Assembly (NCBI GenBank): GCA_030704615.1 | Contig: CM060731.1 | Location: 89,820,756 to 89,880,755, forward strand | DNA from: Takakia lepidozioides | Taxonomy: Eukaryota; Streptophyta; Takakiopsida; Takakiales; Takakiaceae | Direction: 5' to 3' | DNA: 60,000 nt | Shown: positions 1 to 12,119 of the stretch, in pieces | Numbering within the stretch: the stretch's first letter is position 1 | How the letters are laid out: each line of letters begins with the position of its first letter | Translations under genes and position numbers: made by a program | The notes under the pieces: generated by a model | What the model saw: the letters and a program-made list of their open reading frames with translations, nothing else | Told to the model about the DNA's origin: nothing | The model's database searches: none

Positions 1-477
1 AATGGGGGAGTACAATTGCTGAGGCTTGCTCCGGTAATTGCAGTTAGTGATGTGTGCTATGACCCTCCAAACTGTCTTTCACCTAGGGTGCATTAACATT
101 GAATGCTCGTACGAAGTCAGACGAAGGACCCACCTTTATGCACTCTCACCTATAACAAACTGAGTAATTTCTGACTGTCTTCAGGGAGGTCCAGGGGATT
201 GTCCTCAGGCAATGGACATGAATACTTGGAGGCTTAAGAACTTAATACAGTACTAGCTGACCAAAGGCCCACTTACATTTAGTCTTGCACAAATTTTGGG
301 AATAATGTGTGTGCCTCGAGCAGTGCATTCAGCAGTGTGTAGATACACCTGTTTTCATGAAAACAGGGCCTACCACTTAGGAATGTCCACTGCACACTGA
401 ATGCTATCCCAGTCAACACTGTGGTCCTGCAACGGACATGGTGTACCAAGTGAATGAGAGAAAGCAGGCCCTTATAC

Positions 478-2362
478 CTTCTAGAGCGGCCAGCAAAGCA
501 GTGCACCAAGACCGAACCTCCAGTGGAGAGCGCCCCGTCAATGAAGGAAAAGCATGTATTGAAGTGTTTTGCCAGGTCCACATCCACTCCATCCAATACT
601 GCGGCCACCAGTATCATCAAATTCATGGAGGTCAATAACGTCTGCAAAAAGTGGTAGGTGGTGCCCAGGAGCACCAGATATACAACAAAGAAGGGGAATG
701 AACTGCCTTATCAAGAATGGACCAAGATTTGTCGTTGTATTATCCTTTTTGCAAGCACACAATTTTACATGTCAAAACTTGAGCCCACAAAGGATGAATA
801 ATCCATTGAGAGTACCCTGAATTTGAATAAAGAAATCCAGCACAAGACCAGCTTGGAAAGAAGGTATCACAGCGTCCTGCACGTGTGGTTATGCTTGTCT
901 AATTTTCATTAGCACTGTAAGATGCCTACCAAGTTGTAAGTACATCTCCGATCACATCTCAATATGCTGCCTACAGAAAGTACTGTAGAGAGCACTCACC
1001 ATCAATGCGCAAGTATGTGAAATCAAGGGGATAAGGCATGTCCACGGCATTTGCAACTAACAAGATGTGGGTAATCTGGTGATCCCGAAGCACCAACTTG
1101 TTGAATGCTGCTCCAATGGAACCCAGGAAAAACCCCTGCAACCCTTGCTTGTCAGGCCCCTTGCTGTCTAAAGCCATCATCTATGAGAGACCCTTCTATT
1201 CATCTCCAAGAAAGCTCTTGTATATCTGAAGCCCTGCCACTCTAACACACACACTCTCTCTCATATTCTTTCTTTCTTCATTCTTTCTCTCCCACAAAAC
1301 GCACAGTCTGTCTCAGTTCAGCCTTGGAGTATTGCTCCGCTGTAAAGTGGAAAATCCCACAGAGAGTAGCCTGGAAGCTGTACAATGCACAGCCCTAAGA
1401 ATGTTGTGTCAAGCTCCTCCAAAACCACTAGCCTTGCTGGAACAACAGAATTGTTGTGCCTGATCTCAGAATGGATATATCCAGGACAAACCTCCACAAG
1501 AGGTGAGTGGAGGAGGGTAGGCCAAGACTAGTAAGGCCCCGGAGGAAATGCTGCTCAGAAAAGAATAAGCTGTAGCCTCACAGAATCTACTCTGACTGGA
1601 GCAAGTGGGACCAAGGTCTAACTGAAGGCCCTTGCCACCAGGGAAGCCTCTGTACACTATGGTAGCCAGCTTGGGGAAATGGAACCCATGGATCTGATGT
1701 GCGGGCATGAAGGTGAAGATAGCAGCATTGTGAATGTTCTACTGAAAGAAAGGCCCCTTCAAAAGCATCAGGAGGATTATCACTGTTTCCCTCGGTTCAA
1801 GAAGCCCAAGACAAGGCTAAAAGCTTGACTCTCCACAGGTCTGAATTCCAGGATGATACTTTGCATTGAGAGTACATTTTGTCACAGAATGTGTAAAACC
1901 CAAATCAACTTCATTCTTAATGTAAGTCCCACATAGCCATCCATGTTGCTAGTGCTCAAACTCTCATCTTCTCTTCCCTCCCATCCTACACACCCCTTCC
2001 CGGCTAGATGCAGGCTAAGGCAGAAGGCTGTCAAGGAGGATGTCACTTCGAACAAACACACATACTAGGCTAAACTACAGAGATTCACACACCTGCTTGA
2101 TCTCACAGGGCACATTATCATTCCTCAGATATTTGGCAAGTAAAAACGCGCGCATGAACTTTGCCACTTTTTGTTTGTCTAAGCCCTCAGGTGATCTGGA
2201 CCTCCCTCTCATGGTCAGAACTTGGTCTGTTTGGTTGCTCACTGGAACTGCCTCCGCACTGTCTGTAGTTTCAAAGGGGGGTGCTGGTGTGGGAAGCATC
2301 TGTCTCTGCATAGTCATCAACTTCTTCACAATCTGCATGCAGCAGTTTATATTACTCTGTCC
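478..2362 (-). CDS. Dual-specificity protein phosphatase (DsPTP1-like), spliced, incomplete at 3' end
   Basis: Three minus-strand exons join in frame into a plant DsPTP1-type phosphatase. Exon a (2362-2093) ends with a stretch resembling the family's pre-catalytic helix (..YLRNDNVPCEIKQ) and a CAG|GTGTGT donor. Exon b (about 1135-1000) encodes GFFLGSIGAAFNK and ITHILLVANAVD, ending in a G|GTGAGT donor. Exon c (598-478) encodes DLAKHFNTCFSFID and the P-loop VLVHCFAGRSR (Cys-x5-Arg, the catalytic Cys and phosphate-binding Arg), ending AAG|GTATAA. The split falls where the family has the Ser after the P-loop Arg. Such enzymes dephosphorylate Ser/Thr and Tyr, typically on MAP kinases; that role is inferred from family. 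I could not place the exon after residue 478 convincingly, nor the first ATG. The 3' end probably lies beyond the window. The 1.2-1.34 kb stretch of the first intron is CT/CA microsatellite. Confidence 0.72.
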
Positions 2363-5280
2363 CTGCACAGACCCACAAGAAATAATTATATGTTCAGAGA
2401 CTCTCTACCCAACCATAGAACCACCACAAACAAGAGAGATGACAACTTGAAGCCCTGTGGTTCACCCCTGAGCCTTTTACATGCTTCTTAACTAAGCTAA
2501 GAGCAGTCTCAAACTTGCTTTCCATGGTGAAAGGTATAGGTGGCACTTGGAGCATGTTCAGAGGTGCTTTTGCTACAAGAAAGAGTCAGGATTACTTTAT
2601 ATGTAGTCAAAGTAGGTCATCTGTGCTATATATTACTTGTCTCTGTGACCATGGCCTTGTGACTCCTCGCCTATGTTTGTTTGCTTCAGGTAAGTAGTGC
2701 ATTGGATTTAGTTGAAGAGAAGGGGTCTCTCCTTTAGAATATGCCTATGGGAAATTCCCCACAGCTCTTATGGAGTGTTGATCTCTGAATGCTAATAAGC
2801 GAATCCCTTGGGCAGCCCCTCTGCTCAAAGTGGGCAGTGGCATGCTCTGGCTTGCATGCTCGACACTTGGGTTTAAATGCCCTTGTGTTTAAATCTCGTA
2901 CCTGCTATAATACATCTCATTTTCCAGATAATGCTCGTACCCCACAGGGTGAGTGATTCATCGGAGCTGGTTACTTACGTCAGAACTGGAGCTTCTTGTG
3001 TAGTTTTTGGGGTGAATCCCAGGAAGGATGTCATGTCCCTTAAAACTACTGGCTCAAGTTTAGGATTGGATTATCTGGCTGATGGCACCCTCTCGAGACT
3101 TGGTAACAGAGGTGCTAACAGAGATTTGCTATTCTCAATACCCTCACTGACCTGCAAGCTGACCCTTGGCACAATGAGATTCTCTCAGCCTTGCAAGCAC
3201 AACAGGGACTTAAGGGTACTCAACCTAGAAGGAGGTTGCTTACATCTAAGCAGTAAGTTAAACCTGGGAAGTAGAGACCTGGGAAAATGAGACCTGGGAA
3301 AATGAGGGTAGCATCCACTGTGTTGCAGAGTAACAGGATTCTGTGAGATAAGGGGGGCCATTTCTTGCAAGTCCATGGCAAGAAATTGCTGGAGGCACGC
3401 AGAAAGGGAAGACTAAAATCCATATGGTATGTACTAGAGACAGCCTTTGAAGATATTAGTGCGTCCCATCCTGATCTGGCCTCATGTGTCATCCGGCTCT
3501 CCCTGGGTCTTAACATTCTACAGGCAACCCCTAAGAATATGGCCCTTTCTGTCGAAATCTGGGCCATTTTGGAAAGCATGGAGAAGGACTTCCCGGAGCA
3601 AGTTCAAAAGACTTGAACCAATTTTACTTAAAGGCAGGTATCCCCAAGGGACAAACTTTCAGACACAGATTTACTTAATTTACAGTAAGTACCGTTGTCA
3701 GTCAAGAAGAAAGAGAGCTGAAGGAAACAGAGTAGTACACAGAGCAGTGTACTAATGTGTAATGGCCTTCAAATTCCTCCACAAATATCCCCAGCCTCAC
3801 CATTATCTCCGATGTCAGTGATTTCCTTCCTCTGCTTAAAACTCATCCTCAAGCATCTAAAGAAGGTACATCCTGCAGAAGTTCACAGACTAGCAGTTAG
3901 TATGCACCAGTTTCCTTGAAGACTTTTGTGGGACAGGTTTGTCCTGCAGGTGAGTATCACCAACCTATTTCAATGATGCGAACAATTGGAACCTCAGCTC
4001 AACGTTGTAGTATATGCCACATCACTTCCATGCTTGGATCCGTTCCCACACAGATGACTAAAAAACTTCAGGAGAAGCAGTGCCAAAGCGTTTCACTGCC
4101 ATCAGGTAATTCTTCAGTTGGAGGACTTATAAACGATTCTGAACATATATCTCTTGCCTGTTCTATTAAGTTGTAAGTGTGAGAATCCAAACTCGAATCT
4201 CACAAGGAATTTCGAAATCTAGGTCAGTAAGGAAGGGAATGCCAGATCTCTTCCCTCACCCCAAACCGACCAAGGCATGCAGTGTCCAGTAAATCAAGTG
4301 CAGGTCAATCCTGCATCACTGCACCATTAACCGCACATAGCCTGGTAACATCGAACCATGTGCACCCAAGTTCCCTTAACGATACTGAGTAGTATCCACC
4401 TTCCCTTATGGGGAATGGGAATTTGTTAATGTGCCTATTTCTCCCACTTTGGTCAGCTCAAGGCACGGTCGGCCTACAGCTCAATGGAACAAGGGTTTTA
4501 TTATCCTCTCCCCTTGCCACCCCGATCCTGGAGGCCATCTCTTCAGCACCTTCAGCTTCAGGGAACTCTATACCTATCCTCGTAAGCCCGCATTCTTGAA
4601 GTAGCTTTTCGTGTGGATCTTTCCCGCGGCTCTCACGACATCTGAAAGAAGCCCGCTGCCTCTATAAACCACTGTAAAAAGGGCCTCCAGAGCAACGAGA
4701 GCGGCATGGAACTGATTGTAAGTGACCATCTAACACAAAATGCAACAGTTGGCGCATTGATTTCGGCGCATTCGCCTTTTTCAGTACAATTCGTCCAGTC
4801 ATGAAAAATTATACTCTGACAATCACCACAACTTCTTTACGGACAGGTAACAGAGTCAGCACTTCCACACGAACAATACGGATATTCTCCAGACATCAAT
4901 AGGCACCACAATTAAACGCTTCTTCTTGAACCACAGGGCAGGCAGAAAGAAAACAGGAATCGAGCGTGAACCAGGGCCCTCAATAGCGCACTGGCATGTC
5001 TCTCCCCACTTCCACCCGTATTATCCTCGACTCTCCGTCTTCACATAATCTAAAAAGCTGGATAGGGATCATGAAAAACTCCTTAATTACAATCTTTCCT
5101 CCGACTACTAATTCTGCTTTGTAACAACAATGTAATTCACAATGCAAGTGAAACAAGATCGATCGAACGTGCTCTCCTCAACCTCGCAACGGAGCAAAAC
5201 CGCAGACCAGTTGAGATTGTACCTCAGTCCGCCAATTTCGCCATAGCTCAGAGTCCCGCCCTGAGAAATCCAAAGCTACT
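2363..5280. other. No recognised gene; possible short exons
   Basis: Upstream of the recognised phosphatase exons. Plus-strand open stretches at 2877-3290 and 3365-3616 (ending ..FPEQVQKT) have plausible amino-acid composition, and strong CAG|GTAAGT-like sites occur (about 2690). I recognise no family and cannot join them. A short minisatellite with unit gacctgggaaaatga lies at about 3268-3300. The phosphatase's first exon and promoter may be here. Confidence 0.3.
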
Positions 5281-5305
5281 AGGGATTAGGCGGGGGTGGA
5301 GCGCG

Positions 5306-5325
5306 CCGCGCAGTGCACTGCGCGG
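5306..5325. repeat. Perfect 20-bp GC-rich palindrome
   Basis: CCGCGCAGTGCACTGCGCGG equals its own reverse complement. It sits in a short CpG-rich block (about 5281-5345) and is followed at once by a second small hairpin (GGTTG-GAGG-CAACC, about 5324-5337). It lies roughly 400 bp upstream of a TATA box, so a regulatory role is possible but not shown. Confidence 0.8.
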
Positions 5326-5455
5326 TTGGAGGCAACCGCGCGGCACACTTTAAAGGGTCGTTCGCCCTCGTTGCCGGTGCTCTCAAATTCAGGAAGGGCC
5401 GTGGGAACGACCCTTCCCCAACGTGAAAAACTGGGAAATCCTTGCCCCTCAAATC

Positions 5456-5530
5456 GGGGGACCCTTCCACACTCGGAAGGTACTTCCCGTAAATTGGGGG
5501 ACCCTTCCAAAAGCGGAAAGTACTTCCCCC
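5456..5530 (+). repeat. Two-copy promoter-proximal direct repeat with palindromic core
   Basis: The segment gggggacccttcca..cggaaggtacttccc occurs twice about 40 bp apart (about 5456-5490 and 5497-5530). The first copy holds the palindrome GGAAGTACTTCC-like core (ggaaggtacttcc). Paired palindromic boxes upstream of a TATA box look like transcription-factor sites or an LTR U3 enhancer. This is inference only. Confidence 0.6.
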
Positions 5531-5726
5531 TTGCGGCCAGGGAGGCTCCTTGAATTACAAAGAAAAAAATTTGCCAATGTTTTACGTATAGTGGAGAGTC
5601 CCGCGGAACACCCTCGAGGTGGGGACTCCCATGCGTAAAGCCCGGATTTCTTTTCTTTTAATGGTTGCAATCTGATTGGCCACGAATTATCCCATATCGA
5701 TTGCCCGTATTCAGCACCCTGTATAG

Positions 5727-5777
5727 TATATAAACGGGGGTGAGCTGCAAGGGACTGAACCGTGGGGTTCGAATAAA
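5727..5777 (+). promoter_or_regulatory. TATA box followed by AATAAA signal (promoter or solo-LTR core)
   Basis: TATATAAA at 5727-5734 lies in a G+C-containing context, and AATAAA follows at 5772-5777. A TATA box followed closely by a polyadenylation hexamer is the usual layout of a plant LTR core (U3/R), so this could be a solo LTR. No clear TG..CA ends or target duplication were found, so an ordinary promoter is equally possible. Confidence 0.4.
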
Positions 5778-5798
5778 ATGTCAATCTGTCAGGAATAC

Positions 5799-5835
5799 TA
5801 TGAAGGTTACAGGGAATTTCACTGTAACCTTCATA
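5799..5835 (+). repeat. 14-bp stem hairpin
   Basis: Arms 5799-5812 and 5822-5835 (TATGAAGGTTACAG and its exact reverse complement) enclose a 9-nt loop. The hairpin starts about 70 bp downstream of the TATA box, so a transcript from that promoter would carry it near its start. Confidence 0.75.
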
Positions 5836-6252
5836 ATTTCCTTGGAACGCCTTAAATGTTGCATATAATCTGCCCTAGAAATACAAAGGGAAATTAGGTC
5901 AGGGCTTTACACCCACATGCCCGTGTCCCTCCCTCACCATCCACATACTTACTAGAAATCACATTCTGCCATGACCGCTACTCAGACCAAACAACGAAAT
6001 GCGAACAATGTACAAAATACGAACCAACAGTTCTAGCTCTTCACCAACATGATTGGCACACCACCCATTTGACTATTATTATTGCAGGGGTCAATGGCCC
6101 TATAGCCACAATATTAATGTACTAAAAGAAAAGCTAAAACTATCCTATATCGTCACCACTAAATTGATCACCCGCTCTCATCCTCAATAGACTCAAACTT
6201 GATTAGTCACCCCATAGATCGGTCAGTCTTTACCTTTCTAGGGGGTTTAGTA
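5836..6252. other. No recognised gene
   Basis: AT-rich DNA with no open frame of note and no repeat that I can match elsewhere in the window. Confidence 0.5.
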
Positions 6253-6290
6253 TCGTGTGAGCATGCTCGTGTGAGCATGCTCGTGTGAGC
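6253..6290 (+). repeat. 14-bp tandem repeat, 2.7 copies
   Basis: The unit tcgtgtgagcatgc is repeated head to tail (6253-6266, 6267-6280, partial 6281-6290). Each unit contains the self-complementary GCATGC. Confidence 0.85.
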
Positions 6291-6365
6291 ACAACCCACA
6301 ATTACGGGAATTTTATCTTTCTAAATCCCGATCTTAGGAGTTATATGTTTTCAAAACGAAAAGGA
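6286..6365 (+). repeat. Dispersed repeat with a second copy at 10,147-10,226
   Basis: Both copies share gtgagcacaacccac at the left and gagttatatgttttcaaaac at the right, with diverged sequence between. Further gtgagcaca-type boxes lie at about 10,613-10,640 and 41,595-41,625. It is probably an old small mobile element of this locus. Confidence 0.55.
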
Positions 6366-7522
6366 AAAACCATATATGAACTCTCATTCAACCATGGTTT
6401 CTCAAGGAGAAGCCGTGAGTAGTATAGCCAACACCTTTAGACGCTGAGGCCACAAACCTAAATAGTGGAGGGTTTTCCAATGAGAAACCCTTGGTGATAT
6501 AGATTGAATCAAGATGTTTTATCCCAAAATCGAATTATCCCACATCCCAAATTTTATTGCCGTATAGGTTTAGGTTTAGGTGTATATTTCGCTCCTTAAG
6601 ATATGGCCTACATGTCTTGATAGTTCTAGAGATACATCTGGATTTCTCAATTTGCCCTGAGAAATTATATTTGAAAATATAAAAGTAATTTCAGAGGTTA
6701 AGAGTTTCACTTTACGATGACACTTTACTGTGACCTCTTTACTTCACCTCCTGTTTATGATGTATACTCAATGGCACATGCCCCTGTTCTTGGATCAACA
6801 GTATACTTCTGATCATTTTACTCTCATGCACATGCCCGCTTTCCAAATGTACATGCCACACTCCCCCCTCTATTTGATAAAAATCCAAGGATATCTGTAC
6901 ATGCTCTTTATGTTGTCTTGTTCTATGATTTCGTTATCTCACTTCCATCCTATGATATGTATTTAGATATACATGCCCCGGTTCTTGGATCAACACTCAG
7001 TATCTTATTTTTACATACTTATCTCAAGTCTACTTATCAAATGGCGCATGTTATCAATTGTTGTACCAGTAATTACTATAACCATGCTGACAACGTTCTA
7101 TGTCTCCGACCTATGCACCCTAAGGCACATGCTCCTGCCACACCATACAGGAACTCGGACTTATGATTATGAGCACTAACAATATATGTACATTTCCACT
7201 ATGCTTAAGACAACAGGTTGCTGCTCACCATCTCAAAACATCCACAACAATGACAGACCAAGGACTCTCACATTATGAAAACACCAGAATGCAGGGCAGG
7301 TTACATGCCCTATACCCTCCCCACTTCGTCTCAAGTGATATCCAACTACAAGCGACCATGGTGAAGTAGCTCATTGAATCTCCCAGGTACCATTCCCCCT
7401 CTATGAACTTGTGTTCTTTTCAATGCCATGTCATTTCACTCTGTTTTCCCCTCTTATTAGAATCACCCTAAATTTTCATGTTTCAAGAATTCTGCAAGTT
7501 AGCTGGTTGAGTGAACCTTTGA
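6366..7522. other. No recognised gene; internal duplication
   Basis: AT-rich. A short segment containing acatgcccctgttcttggat (about 6777) recurs about 195 bp later (about 6971) with flanking divergence. Open frames here are repetitive and low-complexity, and I do not regard them as genes. Confidence 0.45.
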
Positions 7523-7949
7523 TAGTTTGGAGTGACTTTGACATGATGCTGCCAAAGTGACAACAGGAAAATATCCAGAAATAGGTAATGGTGGGACAAC
7601 CGTCTTAGAAGGTAAATGCCTTTGGATTACAGAGTGGTAAATGTAATTGAGAATAGGAACTGGTGTGATAAGTTGAGTTGGGTGCTTGCTGGAACAAATC
7701 TAGGCTGCCATTGTTAGCTGCTAACAGCAATGCAAGGATGTATGCATGATCTGTGCAGAGGCATGGATAGCTGAAGGAGCAGGGATAGAGTGTCATCCAA
7801 GAGGGCCAGATTTCAAGCTCCAGATTACTTATGATTCCCTGTGGAAGGATAGCTACAAGAAACCTGCATGGGTAGATGGTACATAGTTTGGAGTGATTTT
7901 GACATGATACTGCCAAAGTGACAATAGGAAAGTATCCAGAAATATGTAA
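7523..7949. repeat. Direct repeat pair enclosing a dispersed repeat
   Basis: Segments 7523-7589 and 7884-7949 (tttggagtgaYtttgacatg..ccagaaat) are direct copies about 360 bp apart. Between them, 7675-7824 is a repeat whose second copy lies at about 29,275-29,437 inside the CACTA element, just past the satellite array. Both copies keep a similar minus-strand open frame (HAYILALLLAANN / HAYILAFLLAADN). It is either an old coding remnant or chance conservation. Confidence 0.65.
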
Positions 7950-8189
7950 CAGAGATGATGAGAAGTTGTGGAATGAATGCTTTTCTGACCCCAGTCAAGG
8001 GTGGGACAACCGAGGGAAAAAGGTGAATGTTTATTAGATTACAGAGAGTATGAGACGCAACTCAGCATAGACACTAAGGCAAACTCTCCTTCCCTGCAAA
8101 GGGTGTGTTTTGGTATCTGAGCGAATAAATATAGTTTTTAAAAACATAATTTCAATATTTTGTTATTTAATAATGTTCTCATCAAGGCC

Positions 8190-8285
8190 ACTGTCCATTT
8201 TCCCTATAATAATAATAATAATAACAATAAATTAAATCCATTAATATTCAAACTTAATATTGGAAATCCATTAATAATTAATTAA
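8190..8285. repeat. AT-rich microsatellite tract
   Basis: Contains an aat trinucleotide run (about 8207-8225) and surrounding A/T-rich sequence. Confidence 0.7.
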
Positions 8286-8309
8286 TGCGTACCACCACAC
8301 AGGAACGAA

Positions 8310-8386
8310 CACGTGTTGCATAGTGACTTGTCGAAGGTGTGAAATATGACACGTGTCGCATAGTGGCTTGTTCAAGGTGTGAAATC
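8310..8386 (+). repeat. 40-bp tandem duplication with CACGTG boxes
   Basis: Units 8310-8349 and 8350-8386 both begin CACGTG (G-box) and share gcatagtg..cttg..caaggtgtgaaat. A run of gccatgtcagc-like repeats follows at about 8425-8466. No gene is evident. Confidence 0.7.
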
Positions 8387-8685
8387 CGCCGTGAAATATG
8401 CCATACTGGCCTTTTTCACACTCTGCCATGTCAGCTATGCCATCGGCCATGTCAGCGGCCATGTCACCATGCACCCCGTGAAAAAAGCCTCCCGTGGACT
8501 TTTCCACAGGGCCACCCGAGAGCCAGACCGTCCACGGGGTGTCCGAAAGCACGAGTCGTTTCTTACACCCACGGCAGGTGTGGACTGCGGCTGATTCCAC
8601 AGCAAAAAATGTGGAAAAAGCCCTGGAAAAAGCCAGTTTCTCTTCTAGTGAAATTTACGAAAATAGCAAAGTGGGCATTCATTTG

Positions 8686-8904
8686 GAGCCTCGACATGAG
8701 AGATATCAAGGGAAAGGTCTCCGGTTCAAATCTGGTCGTAAGCTCTGTGGAGAAAAAATGATGAGATATGGCTAAAACGAATTTCAAGTACTTTTGGTTG
8801 CTGGACAATGATTGGAGCGCCCTCGACAGGAGAGATATCAAGGGGAAGGTCTCCGGTTCAAATCAGGTCGTAGGCTCTGTGGAAAAAAAATTGATTAGAT
8901 ATGG
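8686..8904 (+). repeat. Tandem ~132-bp duplication with tRNA B-box-like motif
   Basis: Copies begin at 8686 and 8818 and share cctcgaca.gagagatatcaagg, then ggtctccggttcaaatc, then a tail of A's before gagatatggct/tagatatggct. GGTTCAAATC (8723-8732, 8855-8864) matches the Pol III B-box consensus. The A-rich ends suggest two SINE-like copies, but I see no clear A box. Confidence 0.5.
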
Positions 8905-10146
8905 CTTGCTTCATATATTGATGCACTTGGACTTATATGACATTGGACACTTGGGCCAACGGCACAGGCTACCCTAGTATATATCATTAAAGACTTGGAA
9001 GTTAGTTCAAACTTCAAACGGCCCAATAATATATGTCATTATATATCAACCAATTATCTCAACATATAATAGCATTACCCTATTAAAGTGTATAGAATAC
9101 CTAGACGCCTATGGCACTCCCAAAGATTTTTTATTTTTTATTTTTTCCTCTAATTATAAAATTGAGAAAATGGTTGCATGTTAGTATATATACTAAATTA
9201 GTTTAAATGTAAAAAGGTCTCAATCATACATTGAATGGTCCAAACGACTAATTCTTCTAACATTTTTCTAATGCCACTTCAACTAGCTGCTCGACAAACT
9301 TCAATAAATTATGTAGCCCAACTAATAACAAATCAAATCTTCTAAGGACTTTGTCGACTTTTTCAATGAGCATCTTCATATGATTACCTAAGAATGGAGA
9401 ATGGAATTGTGGGTTGTCGCTCCCAAGTTTCCTTTTTAATATTTATAAAAAAGAAAAAGAAAAGAAGGGATATCATTTTTAAACCCTAGAGGAATATGGA
9501 TGGCAGAACAACCAATGTGTGTGAGGATAAAGGTGTGTTGGAGGGATTTAGTTGTGCGGTGATGCAAACACACGTGTGCATGATTCGTGTGAAAGCAGCC
9601 AATGGCATGCAAAGAAAGCATTCCAGAAGCACTTCACTCTTTCAAAAGAAACTTTTGCACCCCTTCCTAGTAAGATAATTGCATGCAATGAGGTATATAT
9701 ATATATATATAAGACGTGCTATAGGGCCCACCACCTAAAAAGGGCATTAGCCGAAAGGTGAAGTAGCTTTGAATTACGTCGGCTATGGACGTAATCATCT
9801 CTCTCTAAAGAGGTGCACTACTATTCCTTGGGCTCTAACATGTGCGGGGTTTGCCCTGAACACACAGATGTGCTCTGCTTGCTTGCGCCCAAGGCCCAAT
9901 GAAAAATCTAAATTGACCGATTCAGGACTATGCTATTTTAAGAAAATGTCTGCATGAGATAATGAGAAGCTAAAAAATACCCCAGTTCATTCTCAAGCCT
10001 GAACACAAAACCATGGATAGATTGAGTAATGGAATTTCTTCACGTTGAGATCATATTCTACTCATGCATATAGTCGCCACTTCACTCAACTTTCTACACA
10101 TTTGCGGGGGTTGAACATGAGCACAACATAAGCATTGCTCACGTGA
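8905..10146. other. No recognised gene
   Basis: AT-rich DNA with a (ta)n run at about 9695-9710 and poly-purine/A tracts at about 9445-9470. No credible open frame was recognised. Confidence 0.5.
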
Positions 10147-10274
10147 ACACGTTGTGAGCACAACCCACGGTCATGGTGGTTTTATGTTTTAAACCGCGGT
10201 CACATGAGTTATATGTTTTCAAAACGGAACAAAACCATTGACGGATATAGAGACACGATGCATTTATAGGGTTT

Positions 10275-10860
10275 ATGTGCCTATTTTGTGCCTATTTTTG
10301 TCCCGTAACCCAAAACCCTAATGCGGAATAGGCACCCATAATGTAGATCTACAAGCTCCAAGTTCCACATATTTACAGCTTTGGTATCCTACAAAAGAAT
10401 AACACATTAGGGAAAATCAAAGTCACAATAACCAACACCATCCAAAACACACAAATACCAAACAATGATTGAACAATTTAATATAAGGAGGCAAACAACA
10501 GGTTTCGCCAGCGCAATGAATCAAGGTATCGGGTTCAGCCCATTTTTTTTCATTTCATGTACAGCGGCCATGTGGCTACAAACTGGTGGGGGTTGGTAAG
10601 ACGTGAGCACAGCGGTGAGCACGACTCACATGAGCACAAAAAAAAAAACGTAGGCGTGAACAAAAAGAAACGGCAATAGGGTACACAAGTTTCCATGGAA
10701 ATAGAATTCACGTGAATAGGGTTCTAAAATAGCGAAATTGTGATGTGTGCCTATTTCTGTGCCTATCTCTGTCCCAATTTTGTCCTTGATTATGTCCAAC
10801 AACCCTAAACCCTATTGTGAAATAAACACCCCTAATGTATATGTACAAGCTCCAAACTCC
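10275..10860 (+). repeat. Pair of ~100-bp direct repeats (10,275-10,367 and 10,744-10,860)
   Basis: Both copies read tgtgcctattt(t/c)tgtgcctat..tgtccc, then aaccctaa..ggaata/gaaata.., then aatgta.at.tacaagctccaa. They are about 470 bp apart, and a second copy of the 6.29-kb repeat lies just before the first. They look like remnants of one duplicated element. Confidence 0.6.
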
Positions 10861-11079
10861 TGCAAGCTCTTAGAAATATAAGTAGAGTGGAGCTCTAAGG
10901 TACAAGGTAGTATAATTATAGCAGCGTAAGTGCAAAGACTCGATCTGTAATGCTTTGCGGGATATCCAAGCACCCGGGCAATCAATGATGTGGAGGCCAT
11001 TGCAGGTCATCCCAAAGATAACATTGTCTGATTAACTTCTCAAAAGTATTGCTTACAAGAGCAATGAGCTCCATATCTC

Positions 11080-11961
11080 GCACAAATACCAATTAAGGGG
11101 ATGACAACCGATATACAGTTAGGTCCAAATGATCATCACTCCTTTATAAAATGATAAAACGATGATAGAACAATATTTCGCCTACGAAATCATTTAAAAA
11201 ATCTATATCCAAGCAACAACCCACAAACTATTTCGTTCGCGAAATGATCTCAAAAGAGAATACCAGATAAAAGTAGATTCAAAAGAAGAAAACAAATGTA
11301 GTTTGGTGTCCTCCAGCATTAGATGATATTGAAAAAGTAGTTCTTTATATTCAATTTCGCTGTCGAAGTGGATTCCCAGTCTTTCATAAATCGATATTTC
11401 GCCGACGAAATTATTTCAATATCCGTGTTCACGCGAGGATCCACAAATTATTTCGTTGTGAAATGATATCAAATGAGAATATCAAGACACAAGAGAATCA
11501 ACAGAAGACGAAAAAATGTAGTTTCATGTCCTCCTACATTAAATGATATTGAAGGAGTAGTTCTATACTATCTTCGCCGTCGAAATGGATTCTCAGTCCT
11601 TCATAAATTGATATTTCGCCGACGAAATTATTTCAATATTTGTGTTTACACGAAGACCCACAAACTGTTTCATTTATGAAATGATATCAAATGAGAATAT
11701 CAAGAAACAATAGAATGAACAGATGAAGAAAAATGTAGTATCGTTATCTCCAACAATAGATGATATTGAGGTCGTAATACTATACTATGCAATTTGTCGG
11801 TGAAATATTTTCTCAGTCTTTTATACGAATGAGCTAAAGCTAGTTTCGTGTCCTCCAACATTAGATGATATCGAAGACGTAATACTACACGATTCTATTT
11901 CGTCGGCGAAATTGATTCGCAGCCCTATATAAAATGAGTAAAAACCATATGATATTGTGGG
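11080..11961 (+). repeat. Left half of ATTTCG-N4-CGAAAT palindrome array
   Basis: A repeat of about 240 bp recurs here (for example about 11,390, 11,615, then decayed). Each unit carries near-palindromes such as atttcgccgacgaaat, the phrase aaatgagaatatcaa, and tgtcctcc.acatt.gatgatatt. The last unit ends in ..atatgatattGTGGG at 11,961, where the LTR insertion begins. The same array resumes at 39,798. Confidence 0.75.
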
Positions 11962-12119
11962 TGTCACGGACATAGTCTACGACCCTAGATGTCATTGCAA
12001 GGTGTGTTATTCTGAGGGTTCGAGAGGTGTTGCCCTCATGAGTCCTGATCTTGGAGGGTCGGGATGGCATGACTTTGGAAAGACCATGTGCGTAATTGTG
12101 CGTCATGTCACCTTCCCAA

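Noticed and set aside
5279-5784. Minus- and plus-strand open frames over the GC-rich block
   Set aside because: They overlap each other and follow the GC-rich repeats. No protein-like features.
6730-7369. Overlapping plus-strand frames rich in Met/His/Leu
   Set aside because: They derive from an internally duplicated AT-rich segment and show no domain.
9436-9957. Several short frames around 9.5-9.9 kb
   Set aside because: Short, overlapping on both strands, and crossing a (ta)n microsatellite and poly-purine tract.
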